NCBI GenBank assembly: GCA_933207985.1
Contig: OW240912.1
Span: 109,715,275-109,779,274, forward strand
Source of the DNA: Pelobates cultripes
Lineage: Eukaryota; Chordata; Amphibia; Anura; Pelobatidae
Length of the DNA stretch: 64,000 bases
Reading direction: 5' to 3'
The notes beneath the pieces are model-generated. The model had not been told where the DNA came from. It saw only the letters and a list, made by a program, of their open reading frames with translations, and did not search any database. The position numbers and the translations under genes were made by a program. Below are positions 19,341-30,284 of the stretch, one piece after another (within the stretch, counting starts at the first letter, position 1; the number at the start of each line of letters is the position of its first letter).

Positions 19341-20919
19341 GCAAATCCCATGCATCCGTGTCATGTGATCGCTATGACACTGCACTCACATGACTCAGAT
19401 CAGCTTGATTGACAGGTTTCTTTGCCTGGGTTCATGATTTGGCTACACTTCATGAATTCATGAATCTAAAATGATCATGGGATCAGCCAAAATTTGGACA
19501 AACTGCTGTTCACAGCAAAACAAATCTTCAAATCTAATATACCCCGACCACACATTACTGTTTAATTATTTATACTGACTGAATATGCAATACCATGATG
19601 ATAGGCAATGCTTGTCTTTAATGATTACCATTTAGCATTTGCACCATTAGAATTTCATCCATCTAACATCAAGGCAAACCATATTGCTTTATTTTTCAGT
19701 GTTTGTTAAAACATCTAATTATTTAATTAAGATAGATATATTTATCTGCTATCACATGTAACCATAAATAGTTTACATGCCAACAAAAGTATTTTGATTT
19801 GCATGTGTACTACTGTATTGGTTATTTATGGTACTAACATTATGAACAAACGTGTGTTCATCTGTATTATGAATTGAAATGCAACAACTCTGGCCAAGTT
19901 AATTCTAATGGGAAATGTGATTTTTCAATTACAGTAATCGCAGAAACAACATGACTGTGTAGGGCCTGACAAGCCATCAATTAATTATATTTTATTATAC
20001 TGCTTTTAAATTTGCACAGTATGGTACTTTACTCCAGTTGATAATGTTTAAAAAATAGATGTGGTTGTTCCCGTTAAAGCTAATTTGTTGGTTTTGTTAA
20101 AATCCCATTGGGCTGGCACAGTGGCAAACAAATTTATAATCACCAAACCATTGGGATTACAGGGTTAGTACACAATTTGTTCTGAAGCCATGTACATTTG
20201 GAATATATCAAACTCCAAACTATAATGGACCACCAAGTGTGTAACATTGATTTTGGACCTGAGGTCTTGTCAACTGGTTTGTGTGTGGTTTGACTTTTTG
20301 GGTTTGGCAGAATGTTTGAAACAGTTTGAAAAGTATAATATTAAGCTTTGTAAAATAATATATGATCATTTCACCATATGACTAAATTCTGAAAATGTAA
20401 TATATAATCTGATTTTTAAACAGTAATTATAACATAGGAGCGGTGTAATTATTAGTATGGAGAGCCCTACTGAAATGTTATGGCCTTCACTGGAAGAAAT
20501 AGTCTGTGATTTCACTCATTAATTTATGTTGCAAGACAACACTAGTTCTTGTTGATGAGGACTGTATAGACTACATCAATGACACCTCAATAAACAATGA
20601 GTTCCTTTTTCACCTATTAGAGGTGTCTTTCTTTTCCAATAACTACAAGCACTCTAATGTTAGTAATAAATTATTCTATCTATGTCTGTATCTGCACGTA
20701 GGGATTCTATCTTGATAGTTAGTCCAAACCTTATGTAAAGATACTAGGAAAAATATAATAAACCTAAGTGTCCCAATTGTATTTAATAAATATTAACCGT
20801 AATAGATCCATGCCTTGGCTAAGATTATAGTAGGATTCATAAAATAAAGACACATATGGCAAGTTTGATTCCCAGTAGGGTTAATTCGGTATAATTAATT
20901 TGGTTAGTAGTAGCATATA
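19341..20919. other. AT-rich unannotated stretch
   Basis: About 1.6 kb without recognisable gene or repeat end. The open frame 20506-20715 has no recognisable motif. Confidence 0.5.
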
Positions 20920-21285
20920 CAGGTGATACTCAAAAAATTAGAATCGCGTGCAAAAGTTCCTTTATTTCAGTAATGCAACGTAAAAGGGGAAACTAATATA
21001 TGAGATAGACGCATTACATGCAAAGCAAGATAGTTCAAGCCGTGATTTGTCATAAGTGCGATGATTATGGCTTATAGCTCATGAAAACCCCAAATCCACA
21101 ATCTCAGTAAATTAGAATATTGCATGCAATCAATAACACAAGGAGTGAACATAGAACAATATCGGACCTCTTAAAAGTATAAGCATGCATATGGACTCAG
21201 TACTTGGTTTGGACCCCTTTTGCAGCAATTACTGCCTCAATGCGGCGTGGCATGGAAGCTATTAGCCTGTGGCACTGCTGAGGTG
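20920..21285 (-). mobile_element. End of a DNA transposon (Tc1/mariner-like or ISL2EU-like)
   Basis: CAGGTGATACTCAAAAAATT, preceded by TA, and the later repeat AGTAAATTAGAATATTGCAT form a terminal region seen in widespread fish and frog DNA transposons. The adjoining minus strand gives a short decayed peptide (MPRRIEAVIAAKGVQTKY-like). The opposite end is missing where the CR1 fragment begins. The superfamily is not certain. Confidence 0.45.
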
Positions 21286-21868
21286 TTAGAGTACATAGAG
21301 TACAAAGAGTTGTCATTAATGGTAAATGTTCAAGCTGGACAGAGGTGGCAAGTGGTGTCCCTCAGGGGTCTGTTCTGGGACCCCTTCTATTTAACATGTT
21401 TATAAATGATCTTGAAAAAAGCATTGAAAGTCATGTTTCAGTGTTTGTAGATGACACAAAACTCTGTAAAATAATACAATGTGAGCAAGATATTACTTTA
21501 CGGCAGAGGGATTTAGATAGACTGGGGTACTGGGCACTCAAATGGCAGATTAAATTTAATGTTGAAAAATGCAAAATTACGCACTTCGGCGTAAAGAATG
21601 CACAAGCAACGTATACCCTTAATGGAAGCGAATTAGGGATAACAACACATGAAAAGGACTTGGGAATTGTCATAGACAACAAACTATGCAACAATGTGCA
21701 ATATCAATCAGCAGTGGCTGAGGCCAGTAAGGTATTGTCATACATGAAAAAGGGCATTCATTCTTGGGATGAGAATATAATTTTGCCTCTTTATAAATCA
21801 CTGGTAAGAGCACACATTGAATATGCTGTGCAATTTTGGGCACCTGTTCTAAAGAAGGATATTATGGC
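21286..21868 (+). pseudogene. CR1-type LINE reverse transcriptase, first half
   Basis: The plus frame contains VASGVPQGSVLGPLLFNMFI (RT block 4), VFVDDTKLCK (the F-x-DD catalytic block), NVEKCKITHFG and the thumb region GIHSWDENIILPLYKSL, then HIEYAVQFWAPVLKKDI. It is broken at this point by hAT-3 and resumes at 27569. The 5' half of the LINE, including the endonuclease, is missing. The frame is open from 21345 to the insertion, so decay is moderate. Confidence 0.85.
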
Positions 21869-21949
21869 CAGGGCCGCCATCAGAAATTTTGGGCCCCTAA
21901 CACAGCTCAATGTCTCGGCCCCCGCGTGCCTGCCTCCAAATCCCATCCA

Positions 21950-22240
21950 CAGGAATACATACACACAGACACAAATGGACACCGACACACACACTGAAAG
22001 ATACACACATACTGAAACAGACACACACACATATACAGACACATACAGACACACACATACTGAAACAGACACACACATATACAGACACATACAGACACAC
22101 ATGCATAAGGAGATACAGATACACACACATACAGACACACACACACACACACACTGACGTACATACATACTTGCATACTGACATACAGACATAAAACATA
22201 CATAATGACATACATAGATACAAAAAATAGGAAACATACA
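21950..22240. repeat. CA-rich simple repeat in hAT-3, left part
   Basis: Units of ACACACATACTGA and ACAGACACATAC. The related right part is at 26958-27366. Long cysteine/valine-rich minus-strand frames here are repeat artefacts. Confidence 0.95.
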
Positions 22241-22920
22241 CAGGGGACTGGAAGGTAGGGACAGGGAAAAAAATATCCTGCCTCTCTCCCTTCCCCTGGG
22301 TAAATATGGTCACCTAAACTGGGTAATAGGGGATAACCCAAGAAATAGTAAATTATAGAAAAAACTTTCAAAAAAAGCTGCCTTACTAGAATGCAGCCAA
22401 TAAGAAAGGAACCCAGTCCAATCTCAACAAAAAGTATAAATAGTACCAGAAAAATAATAAAACTTTATTAGAATATAATATAAAAACCCTAAGACTACAA
22501 AAGATGTCAAAGGTCCATTACTAGAAAAGGTATAGTATATAAATGAACCTCATCAGTTGCCAGAAAAAAAGAGGCAGTAAACTAAACTGGTATTAAGTAT
22601 ACTTTAGGAAATAGCAGCATAGAAGACCTAAATAGGAAAGAGAGGATACATATGTGGTATATAGTATATGGAGACCCAAGAAAAAGGGGTAAGGAAAAAG
22701 CCCCAATTGTAACATAAAGGGAACCAGTAAAATACTAATACCCAAAATCAAACGCCCCCCTCCTAAGTCAAAAAGACAAATCCTATTATTAAACAATCAT
22801 TCTAAGCTAATCGCTATCTCCTAAATAACACCTTCGTGGGTGTTCTGATCTAATAACTAAACCTAGACATCTGTAGTCGGAATAGTATTGTGCCCAGTGC
22901 TCATAAGTGCAAAACAAAAG

Positions 22921-22968
22921 AAACCCAACACGCGTTTCGGCGAACTACACGCCGTCCTCAGGGGTATT
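22921..22968 (-). ncRNA. Hammerhead ribozyme motif, PLE left copy
   Basis: On the minus strand the core reads CTGAGGA (22961-22955), stem II GGCG..CGCC and GAAA (22938-22935). Flanking ACCC and GGGT can pair as stem I. Stem III would be only 2 bp (AC with GT), as is usual for PLE hammerheads, which are thought to cleave as dimers. All core bases are present. Confidence 0.8.
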
Positions 22969-23148
22969 GCAACCGAGGCTATCCCTGCGCTGTAATTTAT
23001 ACCCCTAATGATTCACTTACACCTGGACCACGGCCAATGAACGCCCACTGCAATTACGTCACCGCACCAATAAGGGGGCGGGATATAGATGTCAGCATCC
23101 AATTCTCTCCGGTCGCTCCACCAATAAAATTGTGGGGGCGTGATATAC

Positions 23149-23836
23149 ACGTCACCGCTCACAAAGAAGAAACTGTGGGCGGCCGGGATGATCACATGGC
23201 CGGTCCGATATATTTAACCCCTCATATTCCAAAATGACGTTCAAATAAATAAAGTATCTCATACTAATCAGTGGCAACTAGAAAAAGGATGCAATCTAAC
23301 CAATTAAAAGCCCCTAAGTAATCCAAAAAATAGATCGCTAGATTTAGAGATCACAGGAGCAGAACAATTGGCAATATCTAGGCACACTATTATGTTGCCA
23401 CTGGAAAAAAGGTAAGATGTTAACAAAATGTCTGTGTTTGAGTACCACTATCCAGACAGTGCATACTCAAACACAGACTATGGAACAGATAAACACGTCA
23501 CCGTTCACAGGGAAGAGACTGTGGGCGGCAGGGATGATCACATGGCCGGTCCGATATATTAAACCCCTCATATTCCAAAATATCTTTCGAATAAATAAAG
23601 TATCTCATACTAATCAGTGGCAACTAGAAAAAAGATGCCATCTAACCAATTAAAAGCCCCTAAATGATCCAAAAAATAGATCGCTAGATTTAAAGATCAG
23701 AGGAGCAGAACAATTGGCAATGTCTAGGCAAACTATTATGTTGCCACTGAAAAAAGGATAAGATGTTAACAAAATGTCTGTTTGAGCACTACTATCCAGA
23801 CAGTGCATACTCAAACACAGACTATGGAACAGATAA
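23149..23836. repeat. Two tandem ~344-bp units in the PLE left arm
   Basis: CACGTCACCG..CTGTGGGCGGC..ATGATCACATGGCCGGTC at 23149 recurs at 23493, and the following text (GTATCTCATACTAATCAGTG, AGTGCATACTCAAACACAGA) repeats with small differences. The unit is part of the PLE terminal (pseudo-LTR) region, but the duplication does not include the hammerhead. The right arm mirrors it at about 25477-26164. Confidence 0.85.
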
Positions 23837-24128
23837 ATAACGGTGTCTGGTCTAAATACTATGTTGCCACTAGGATGTATAATGTTATCAGTGTATTTAT
23901 AAGTAAACACTTTAACCACACAAATACAGCCATAGTCACTGGCGTGTAATATAGAACACCTTATTTGGTATGAGGATAAAAATAGGTGTAAAAATAGAAG
24001 AAAAAAGGGGAAACAATAAGGGATAACAACAATATAATTAGAAAACTAATAAAGAATATATATATATATATATATATATACATATGTACAAACTTAACAA
24101 GAGATACCTTAAAGGTATTGCCATTGTA

Positions 24129-24995
24129 TTAAATAAACGGGGAGTAAGAAAAGCCTTCATTCAGCCCAAGTGGAGACAGAGTTTTGAGGCGATAGATCCA
24201 AAAAGCCTCTCTTTGTCTTAATCTCTGATCCCAATTTCCTTTTCGCGGTGGTTGTGGTATATGTTCCAGACCCATAAAACGGATACCTGCTGAAGAGTGA
24301 TTGTGATGTAAATGTAAATGCCTAGAGACAGGTGTCTCCAAATGTCTCCTGACCGAATTTACATGCTCTCGTATCCGAAGTCTGAAGTGACGAAAAGTCT
24401 TGCCCACATATTTCAAACCGCAAGAACAAGTCAATAGGTAAATAACCCCTGTTGTATGACAATTAAAGAAGGAATGGGATTTAAATTTCTCCATATCCCC
24501 ACTATCAGAGAATGTCTTAGAATGTTTATTAATAAATGGGCAGGCACTACAATGACCACATTGAAATGTACCTATTGGTAGATATTTATGAAAATATCCC
24601 ACTACAGGTGTGGTCGAGAGATGGCTAGGTGCTAGTAAGTCTCTCAAATTCTTACCCCTTCGTGCTGTAATCGAAGGAAAAGATGGCAATATATCCTTGA
24701 GATGTCTATCAGATTGTAAAATAGGCCAGAATTTTTGAAACACATTTTGCATAATGTCCCATCCTGCATCATATGTACCAATGCAGCGTATTTTACTTTC
24801 TTCCACTTTACGATTGTCATCAGTAATTAAGGTTTCACGGTCAATATGGATTGCCCTCAAAAAGGCCCTTTTCAAAACCCTATTCGGGTATCCCTTAGTT
24901 TTAAACATTTGTCGTAGTTCATTAGCTTTTAGTTTGAACTCATCTAAAGTCGAACAATTGCGACGAAGTCTCAAATACTGGCCGTCTCTAGGCAT
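24129..24995 (-). pseudogene. PLE polyprotein C-terminal part with GIY-YIG endonuclease (left copy)
   Basis: A 288-codon minus-strand frame encodes the C-terminal region of a PLE polyprotein. The basic LRLRRNC block is at residues 8-14, and the zinc cluster CGHCSAC at 146-152. The GIY-YIG nuclease follows: GVIYLL at 183-188, KYVGK at 195-199, arginine-rich helix FRLRIREH at 204-211, and the catalytic-type glutamate in QREAFWIYRL at 261-270. The nuclease cuts target DNA for target-primed reverse transcription. The reverse transcriptase is missing by truncation; the first ATG at 24995 lies at the inversion junction and is probably not a natural start. The frame itself is undamaged, so the insertion looks recent. 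Confidence 0.85.
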
Positions 24996-25000
24996 TTACA

Positions 25001-25184
25001 TTTACATCACAATCACTCTTCAGCAGGTATCCGTTTTATGGGTCTGGAACATATACCACAACCACCGCGAAAAGGAAATTGGGATCAGAGATTAAGACAA
25101 AGAGAGGCTTTTTGGATCTATCGCCTCAAAACTCTGTCTCCACTTGGGCTGAATGAAGGCTTTTCTTACTCCCCGTTTATTTAA
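25001..25184 (+). pseudogene. PLE GIY-YIG C-terminal tail (right copy)
   Basis: The plus frame repeats the last 60 or so residues of the left copy, including GIRFMGLEHIPQP, QREAFWIYRL and the final GFSYSPFI before the stop at 25182-25184. It lacks the GIY and YIG strands because this copy is truncated further. Confidence 0.85.
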
Positions 25185-26340
25185 TACAATGGCAATACCT
25201 TTAAGGTATCTCTTGTTAAGTTTGTACATATGTATATATATATATATATATTCTTTATTAGTTTTCTAATTATATTGTTGTTATCCCTTATTGTTTCCCC
25301 TTTTTTCTTCTATTTTTACACCTATTTTTATCCTCATACCAAATAAGGTGTTCTATATTACACGCCAGTGACTATGGCTGTATTTGTGTGGTTAAAGTGT
25401 TTACTTATAAATACACTGATAACATTATACATCCTAGTGGCAACATAGTATTTAGACCAGACACCGTTATTTATCTGTTCCATAGTCTGTGTTTGAGTAT
25501 GCACTGTCTGGATAGTAGTGCTCAAACACAGACATTTTGTTAACATCTTATCCTTTTTTCAGTGGCAACATAATAGTTTGCCTAGACATTGCCAATTGTT
25601 CTGCTCCTCTGATCTTTAAATCTAGCGATCTATTTTTTGGATCATTTAGGGGCTTTTAATTGGTTAGATGGCATCTTTTTTCTAGTTGCCACTGATTAGT
25701 ATGAGATACTTTATTTATTCGAAAGATATTTTGGAATATGAGGGGTTTAATATATCGGACCGGCCATGTGATCATCCCTGCCGCCCACAGTCTCTTCCCT
25801 GTGAACGGTGACGTGTTTATCTGTTCCATAGTCTGTGTTTGAGTATGCACTGTCTGGATAGTGGTACTCAAACACAGACATTTTGTTAACATCTTACCTT
25901 TTTTCCAGTGGCAACATAATAGTGTGCCTAGATATTGCCAATTGTTCTGCTCCTGTGATCTCTAAATCTAGCGATCTATTTTTTGGATTACTTAGGGGCT
26001 TTTAATTGGTTAGATGGCATCCTTTTTCTAGTTGCCACTGATTAGTATGAGATACTTTATTTATTTGAACGTCATTTTGGAATATGAGGGGTTAAATATA
26101 TCGGACCGGCCATGTGATCATCCCGGCCGCCCACAGTTTCTTCTTTGTGAGCGGTGACGTGTATATCACGCCCCCACAATTTTATTGGTGGAGCGACCGG
26201 AGAGAATTGGATGCTGACATCTATATCCCGCCCCCTTATTGGTGCGGTGACGTAATTGCAGTGGGCGTTCATTGGCCGTGGTCTAGGTGTAAGTGAATCA
26301 TTAGGGGTATAAATTACAGCGCAGGGATAGCCTCGGTTGC

Positions 26341-26387
26341 AATACCCCTGAGGACGGCGTGTAGTTCGCCGAAACGTGTGTTGGGTT
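26341..26387 (+). ncRNA. Hammerhead ribozyme motif, PLE right copy
   Basis: CTGAGGA at 26348-26354, stem II GGCG..CGCC and GAAA at 26371-26374, with ACCC and GGGT as stem I. It mirrors 22921-22968 with one change after GAAA (CGTG versus CGCG). Confidence 0.8.
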
Positions 26388-26957
26388 TCTTTTGTTTTGC
26401 ACTTATGAGCACTGGGCACAATACTATTCCGACTACAGATGTCTAGGTCTAGTTATTAGATCAGAACTCCCACGAAGGTGTTATTTAGGAGATAGCGATT
26501 AGCTTAGAATGATTGTTTAATAATAGGATTTGTCTTTTTGACTTAGGAGGGGGGCGTTTGATTTTGGGTATTAGTATTTTACTGGTTCCCTTTATGTTAC
26601 AATTGGGGCTTTTTCCTTACCCCTTTTTCTTGGGTCTCCATATACTATATACCACATATGTATCCTCTCTTTCCTATTTAGGTCTTCTATGCTGCTATTT
26701 CCTAAAGTATACTTAATACCAGTTTAGTTTACTGCCTCTTTTTTCTGGCAACTGATGAGGTTCATTTATATACTATACCTTTTCTAGTAATGGACCTTTG
26801 ACATCTTTTGTAGTCTTAGGGTTTTTATATTATATTCTAATAAAGTTTTATTATTTTTCTGGTACTATTTATACTTTTTGTTGAGATTGGACTGGGTTCC
26901 TTTCTTATTGGCTGCATTCTAGTAAGGCAGCTTTTTTTGAAAGTTTTTTTCTATAAT

Positions 26958-27366
26958 ACATACAGATACATACAGAAATACAAACATACTGACATACACA
27001 CACATACAGATAGATATATATATATATACATACATACATACGACATACACACATGCATACTGACATACATACACACATACACACATACACATACTGACAT
27101 ACACACACACACACACAGACATACTGACATGTATACATACATACATAGATATATACACACATACATACTGACAGACATACATACACAAACAGACATACAT
27201 ACACATGCATACATACGTACATAGATAGATAGATAGATAGACACATACATACTGATAGATATACACACATACATACAGGCATACATACTGACACACACAC
27301 ACACACAGACATACTGACATATATACATACATACATACTGACAGACATACATACACAAACAGACAT
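26958..27366. repeat. CA-rich simple repeat in hAT-3, right part
   Basis: ACATACTGACATACACACAC-type units, some with GATA runs (27226-27240). It is the continuation of the left array, displaced by the PLE pair. Confidence 0.95.
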
Positions 27367-27568
27367 TTTTTTTTTAAAGGGGCCCGGTCACGCTATTACA
27401 CGGCTGCAGCGCTGACCGGGCCCCTGGAGATACAGGGCTCATCAGGTGGCCCTAAATGCTTGGGCCACCTGATGGGCCCCAGTGCAGATGCGGCCGGGTC
27501 CCCCAGGGCCGCCGGGCCTGTGACAACCGTCATGGTTGTCACCCCCTGATGGCGGCCCTGATTATGGC

Positions 27569-28170
27569 ACTGGAAAGAGTGCAGAGGTGGGCTACAAAAA
27601 TAATAAAAGGAATGGAACATATCAGCTATGAAGAAAAGTTAACAAATTTAAACCTATTTAGTTTAGAAAAACATTGCCTGACAGGGGATATGAAAACACT
27701 ATACAAATATATTCAGGACCAATACAAACCATTGTGTGGAAATCTATTCACAAACCGGACTTTACATAGGACACATGGTCATGCGTTTAGACTGGAAGAA
27801 AGAAGATTTCATCTAAGGCAAAGGAAAGGTTTTTTTACTGTAAGAACAATAAGGATGTCGAATTCTCTGCCTGATGAAGTTGTTTTATCAGAATCCATAC
27901 AGATGTTCAAACAGCTACAAGATGCATACTTGCTAAAACAGAATATTCAAGGACATAGTGTTTCAATGTAGTGTAATAACTGCTTCATCCAAGGATAAAT
28001 CTGACTGCCATTCTGGGATCAAGAAGGAATTTTTTCCCTAGCTTGTTGCAAAATTGGAAGTGCTGCAAACTGGGTGTTTTTGCATTCATTTGGATCAATG
28101 GCAAAAAACAAATGTGAGGAAGGCTGAACTTGATGGACGCAAGTCTTTTTTCAGCTATGTAACTATGACA
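27569..28170 (+). pseudogene. CR1-type LINE reverse transcriptase, second half, plus 3' end
   Basis: The plus frame resumes with LERVQRWATKIIKGMEHISY, then NLFSLEKHCLTGDM, RTHGHAFRLEERRF and RQRKGFFTVRTIRMSN..LPDEVV. These are the conserved C-terminal blocks of CR1-clade LINE proteins, ending at the stop near 27971. The 3' UTR ends in AACTTGATGGACGCAAGTC and TATGTAACTATG, the same 3' end as at 9768-9857. Together with 21286-21868 this is one 5'-truncated CR1 copy. Confidence 0.88.
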
Positions 28171-28258
28171 CCGGCCAAACCATCACTGGCTTGTATATGC
28201 AAGAGTTTACACAAGTGACAAAGGCACTTCAGTTGTTTTCAGAATACTCAGCTGATTG

Positions 28259-28834
28259 TTAAGGGACACTATAGTCACCATAACAATTTTAGCTTATTGA
28301 AGTAGTTTTGGTGTATAGATCATTTCCTTGCAGTGTCAATGTTCAATTATCTGGCATTTAGAAGTTAAATCACTTTGTTTATCCACCCTAGTCACACCTC
28401 CCTGCCTGTGACTTGCACAACCTTCCTAAACACTTCCTGTAAAGAGTCAGCTAATGTTTATACTACCTTTATTGCAAATTCTATTTAATTTAAAATGTAT
28501 TATCCCCTGCACTGTTGATAGCTTGCTAGACCCTACAGAAGCCTCCTGTGTATGATTAAAGTTAATCATAACTTAAACAAAAAATTAAAGAGAGCAGCCA
28601 ATAAGAACTTTTAAAGTAAGTTACATCTAATTGAAATTGAAACCATTTTCCTTTCATGTATGGAGAGTGAGTCACAGCCAGGGGAGGTGTGGCTAGGGCT
28701 GCATGGACAGAAACAAACGGGATTTAACTCCTAAATTCCAGAGACGTAAGAGGTGAGACTGCAGGATTATGATCTATACACTAAAACTGCTTCATTAAGA
28801 TAAAGTTGTTTTGGTGACTATAGTGTTCCTTTAA
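28259..28834. mobile_element. T2-like MITE, 576 bp, complete
   Basis: Begins TTAAGGGACACTATAGTCAC and ends GACTATAGTGTTCCTTTAA. TTAA stands at both edges. The subterminal GTCACCATAACAA and TTGTTTTGGTGAC are also inverted. Confidence 0.88.
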
Positions 28835-29268
28835 TTACAGTTCTCACTGCACCAATAATATTTAACAAAATTCCTAGTTGTGAAAAGAATGACATATTTG
28901 CCATATTAGTTCACTAAAATGTTTCAAATAATAAGACACATTGATATTTTTGACTTCCAAAGAACGTAGTATAAAATATTAAAATATTCTTTCAATCTCA
29001 GCATGCGTTCAGTTTAAAACCAAAATCATGCCTCCCTCACTTTTTACACGCCAATACATCTGTGCTTAGATATGAGAATATGGCAATGGTTTCCACAAAT
29101 ACTTGACAGTCAGTATTTAATTCCCAGAATTAATGGCATCTTATTCTATAACCCATTATCATACATGACAGAATATATTAGATGGTTTACTGGAGCCAAC
29201 AGTTACATCATAATGTATTCATAGATACAACATGAACAACAAACCAAACAAACTCTTTTTGTTAAAAA

Positions 29269-29366
<98 letters not shown>

Positions 29367-30020
29367 ATATTGTAAAAAACTAAACTTTTGTGAGTAAATG
29401 TATAATTTTATTTCGGATATGAGTTATTGTTTATATGATATAATTGGTCATGCTTATACTATAATATAAGTCCCTTTCTCCATTTAATATTTTCATTTTT
29501 TACCCATTTATTTTTATTCTTAATAATGTTATGTTTTTTCTTGTTATTACATTATTATAATAATATTTAATTATCTTAATGTGTTAAAAATGTTACATCT
29601 TAAACAAAAGTATTAAGTGCTACCCTGCAACATGTAAAATAAATAAACTGTAACAGGGGAAACAAATTATTCCCCTGGGATCCCTGCTTGCTTGATTGAT
29701 TCATTTATTTCACTTCTGCTGTTTATATATTTTACTTACCGCGAACTGCACGTTTCCGCCCTACCCATCAGCATTAATACGTGATTCTGTGTCCAATAAA
29801 TAATGGTGGATATGTCAACACTATCATTGACCCACTAGCTGCAACCTCTAAACATAAATGCTGATTAAAATTGATATCACTAACTGCTAGTTGTATAGCT
29901 CTAATTTCCTAAATTGTGGTGCCACCAAACCTAATTGATCTGCTTCATAATATTCTCAAAAATAAAAATACATTAATAATAATTAGGAATAAGATATAAA
30001 TATTGCTAACTGCTATATAC

Positions 30021-30027
<7 letters not shown>
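28835..30027. other. AT-rich unannotated stretch with a long TA array
   Basis: Apart from the microsatellite at 29275-29361 I recognise no gene or element. Composition is strongly AT-rich. Confidence 0.5.
29275..29361. repeat. (AT)n microsatellite, about 43 units
   Basis: Uninterrupted AT dinucleotides after an A-run. Long perfect arrays of this kind are unstable and often polymorphic. Confidence 0.97.

Positions 30028-30116
<89 letters not shown>
30028..30116. repeat. (AT)n microsatellite, about 44 units
   Basis: Uninterrupted array directly abutting the PLE terminus ACCAAGTAGAAAAG. Confidence 0.97.
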
Positions 30117-30119
<3 letters not shown>

Positions 30120-30262
30120 AAGTAGAAAAGATGGTCTGCACTCACGGTCTTCTAAAACTTAGCTTTTAATATAACATTGTTAAAAACAGTAAACTTGATG
30201 CTTAATAGCGTCAACGTTTCAGTCCCCAATCAGGACTTTCCTCAGGACAACAAATATATATA
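30117..30262 (-). mobile_element. PLE terminal repeat fragment
   Basis: The plus strand reads ACCAAGTAGAAAAGATGGTC ..CACTCACGG, then a reverse-strand hammerhead. The layout matches PLE terminal repeats, here with all coding sequence lost. Confidence 0.65.
30211..30250 (-). ncRNA. Hammerhead ribozyme motif (complete core)
   Basis: On the minus strand: CTGAGGA (30245-30239), stem II AGTCC..GGACT, GAAA (30220-30217), then CGTTGAC. GTC before and GAC after the core can form stem I. All canonical core bases are present. Confidence 0.8.
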
Positions 30263-30284
30263 TATTTATATATTTATATTGCAG

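Larger units (their letters stand above)
22353..26957. mobile_element. Head-to-head inverted pair of Penelope-like elements
   Basis: 22353-24318 and 24995-26957 are reverse complements of about 1.96 kb with very few differences (for example CGCG versus CACG near the hammerhead). The 24319-24994 spacer is single-copy PLE coding. Both copies have identical 3' ends pointing outward and both are 5'-truncated, at different points. The junction lies in GTCTCTAGGCATTTACATTT, a sequence that also occurs at the matching position of the left copy, so microhomology of about 12 bp or more joined them. The pair sits inside the CA-rich cargo of hAT-3. Confidence 0.93.
21869..27560. mobile_element. hAT-3: non-autonomous hAT element holding CA repeats and a PLE inverted pair
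   Basis: Ends CAGGGCCGCCATCAG (21869) and CTGATGGCGGCCCTG (27560) are perfect inverted repeats. The flanks ATTATGGC (21861-21868 and 27561-27568) are an exact 8-bp duplication, and the insertion splits a CR1 reading frame. Stripped of the PLE pair the element is about 1.1 kb, consisting mostly of CA-rich simple repeats plus GC-rich foldbacks near the right end. No transposase coding is present. Confidence 0.95.

Noticed and set aside
21790..22371. Cysteine/valine-rich frames resembling cysteine-rich or membrane proteins (also at 26905-27366 and 37658-38009)
   Set aside because: They are translations of CA/TG simple repeats in hAT-type cargo.
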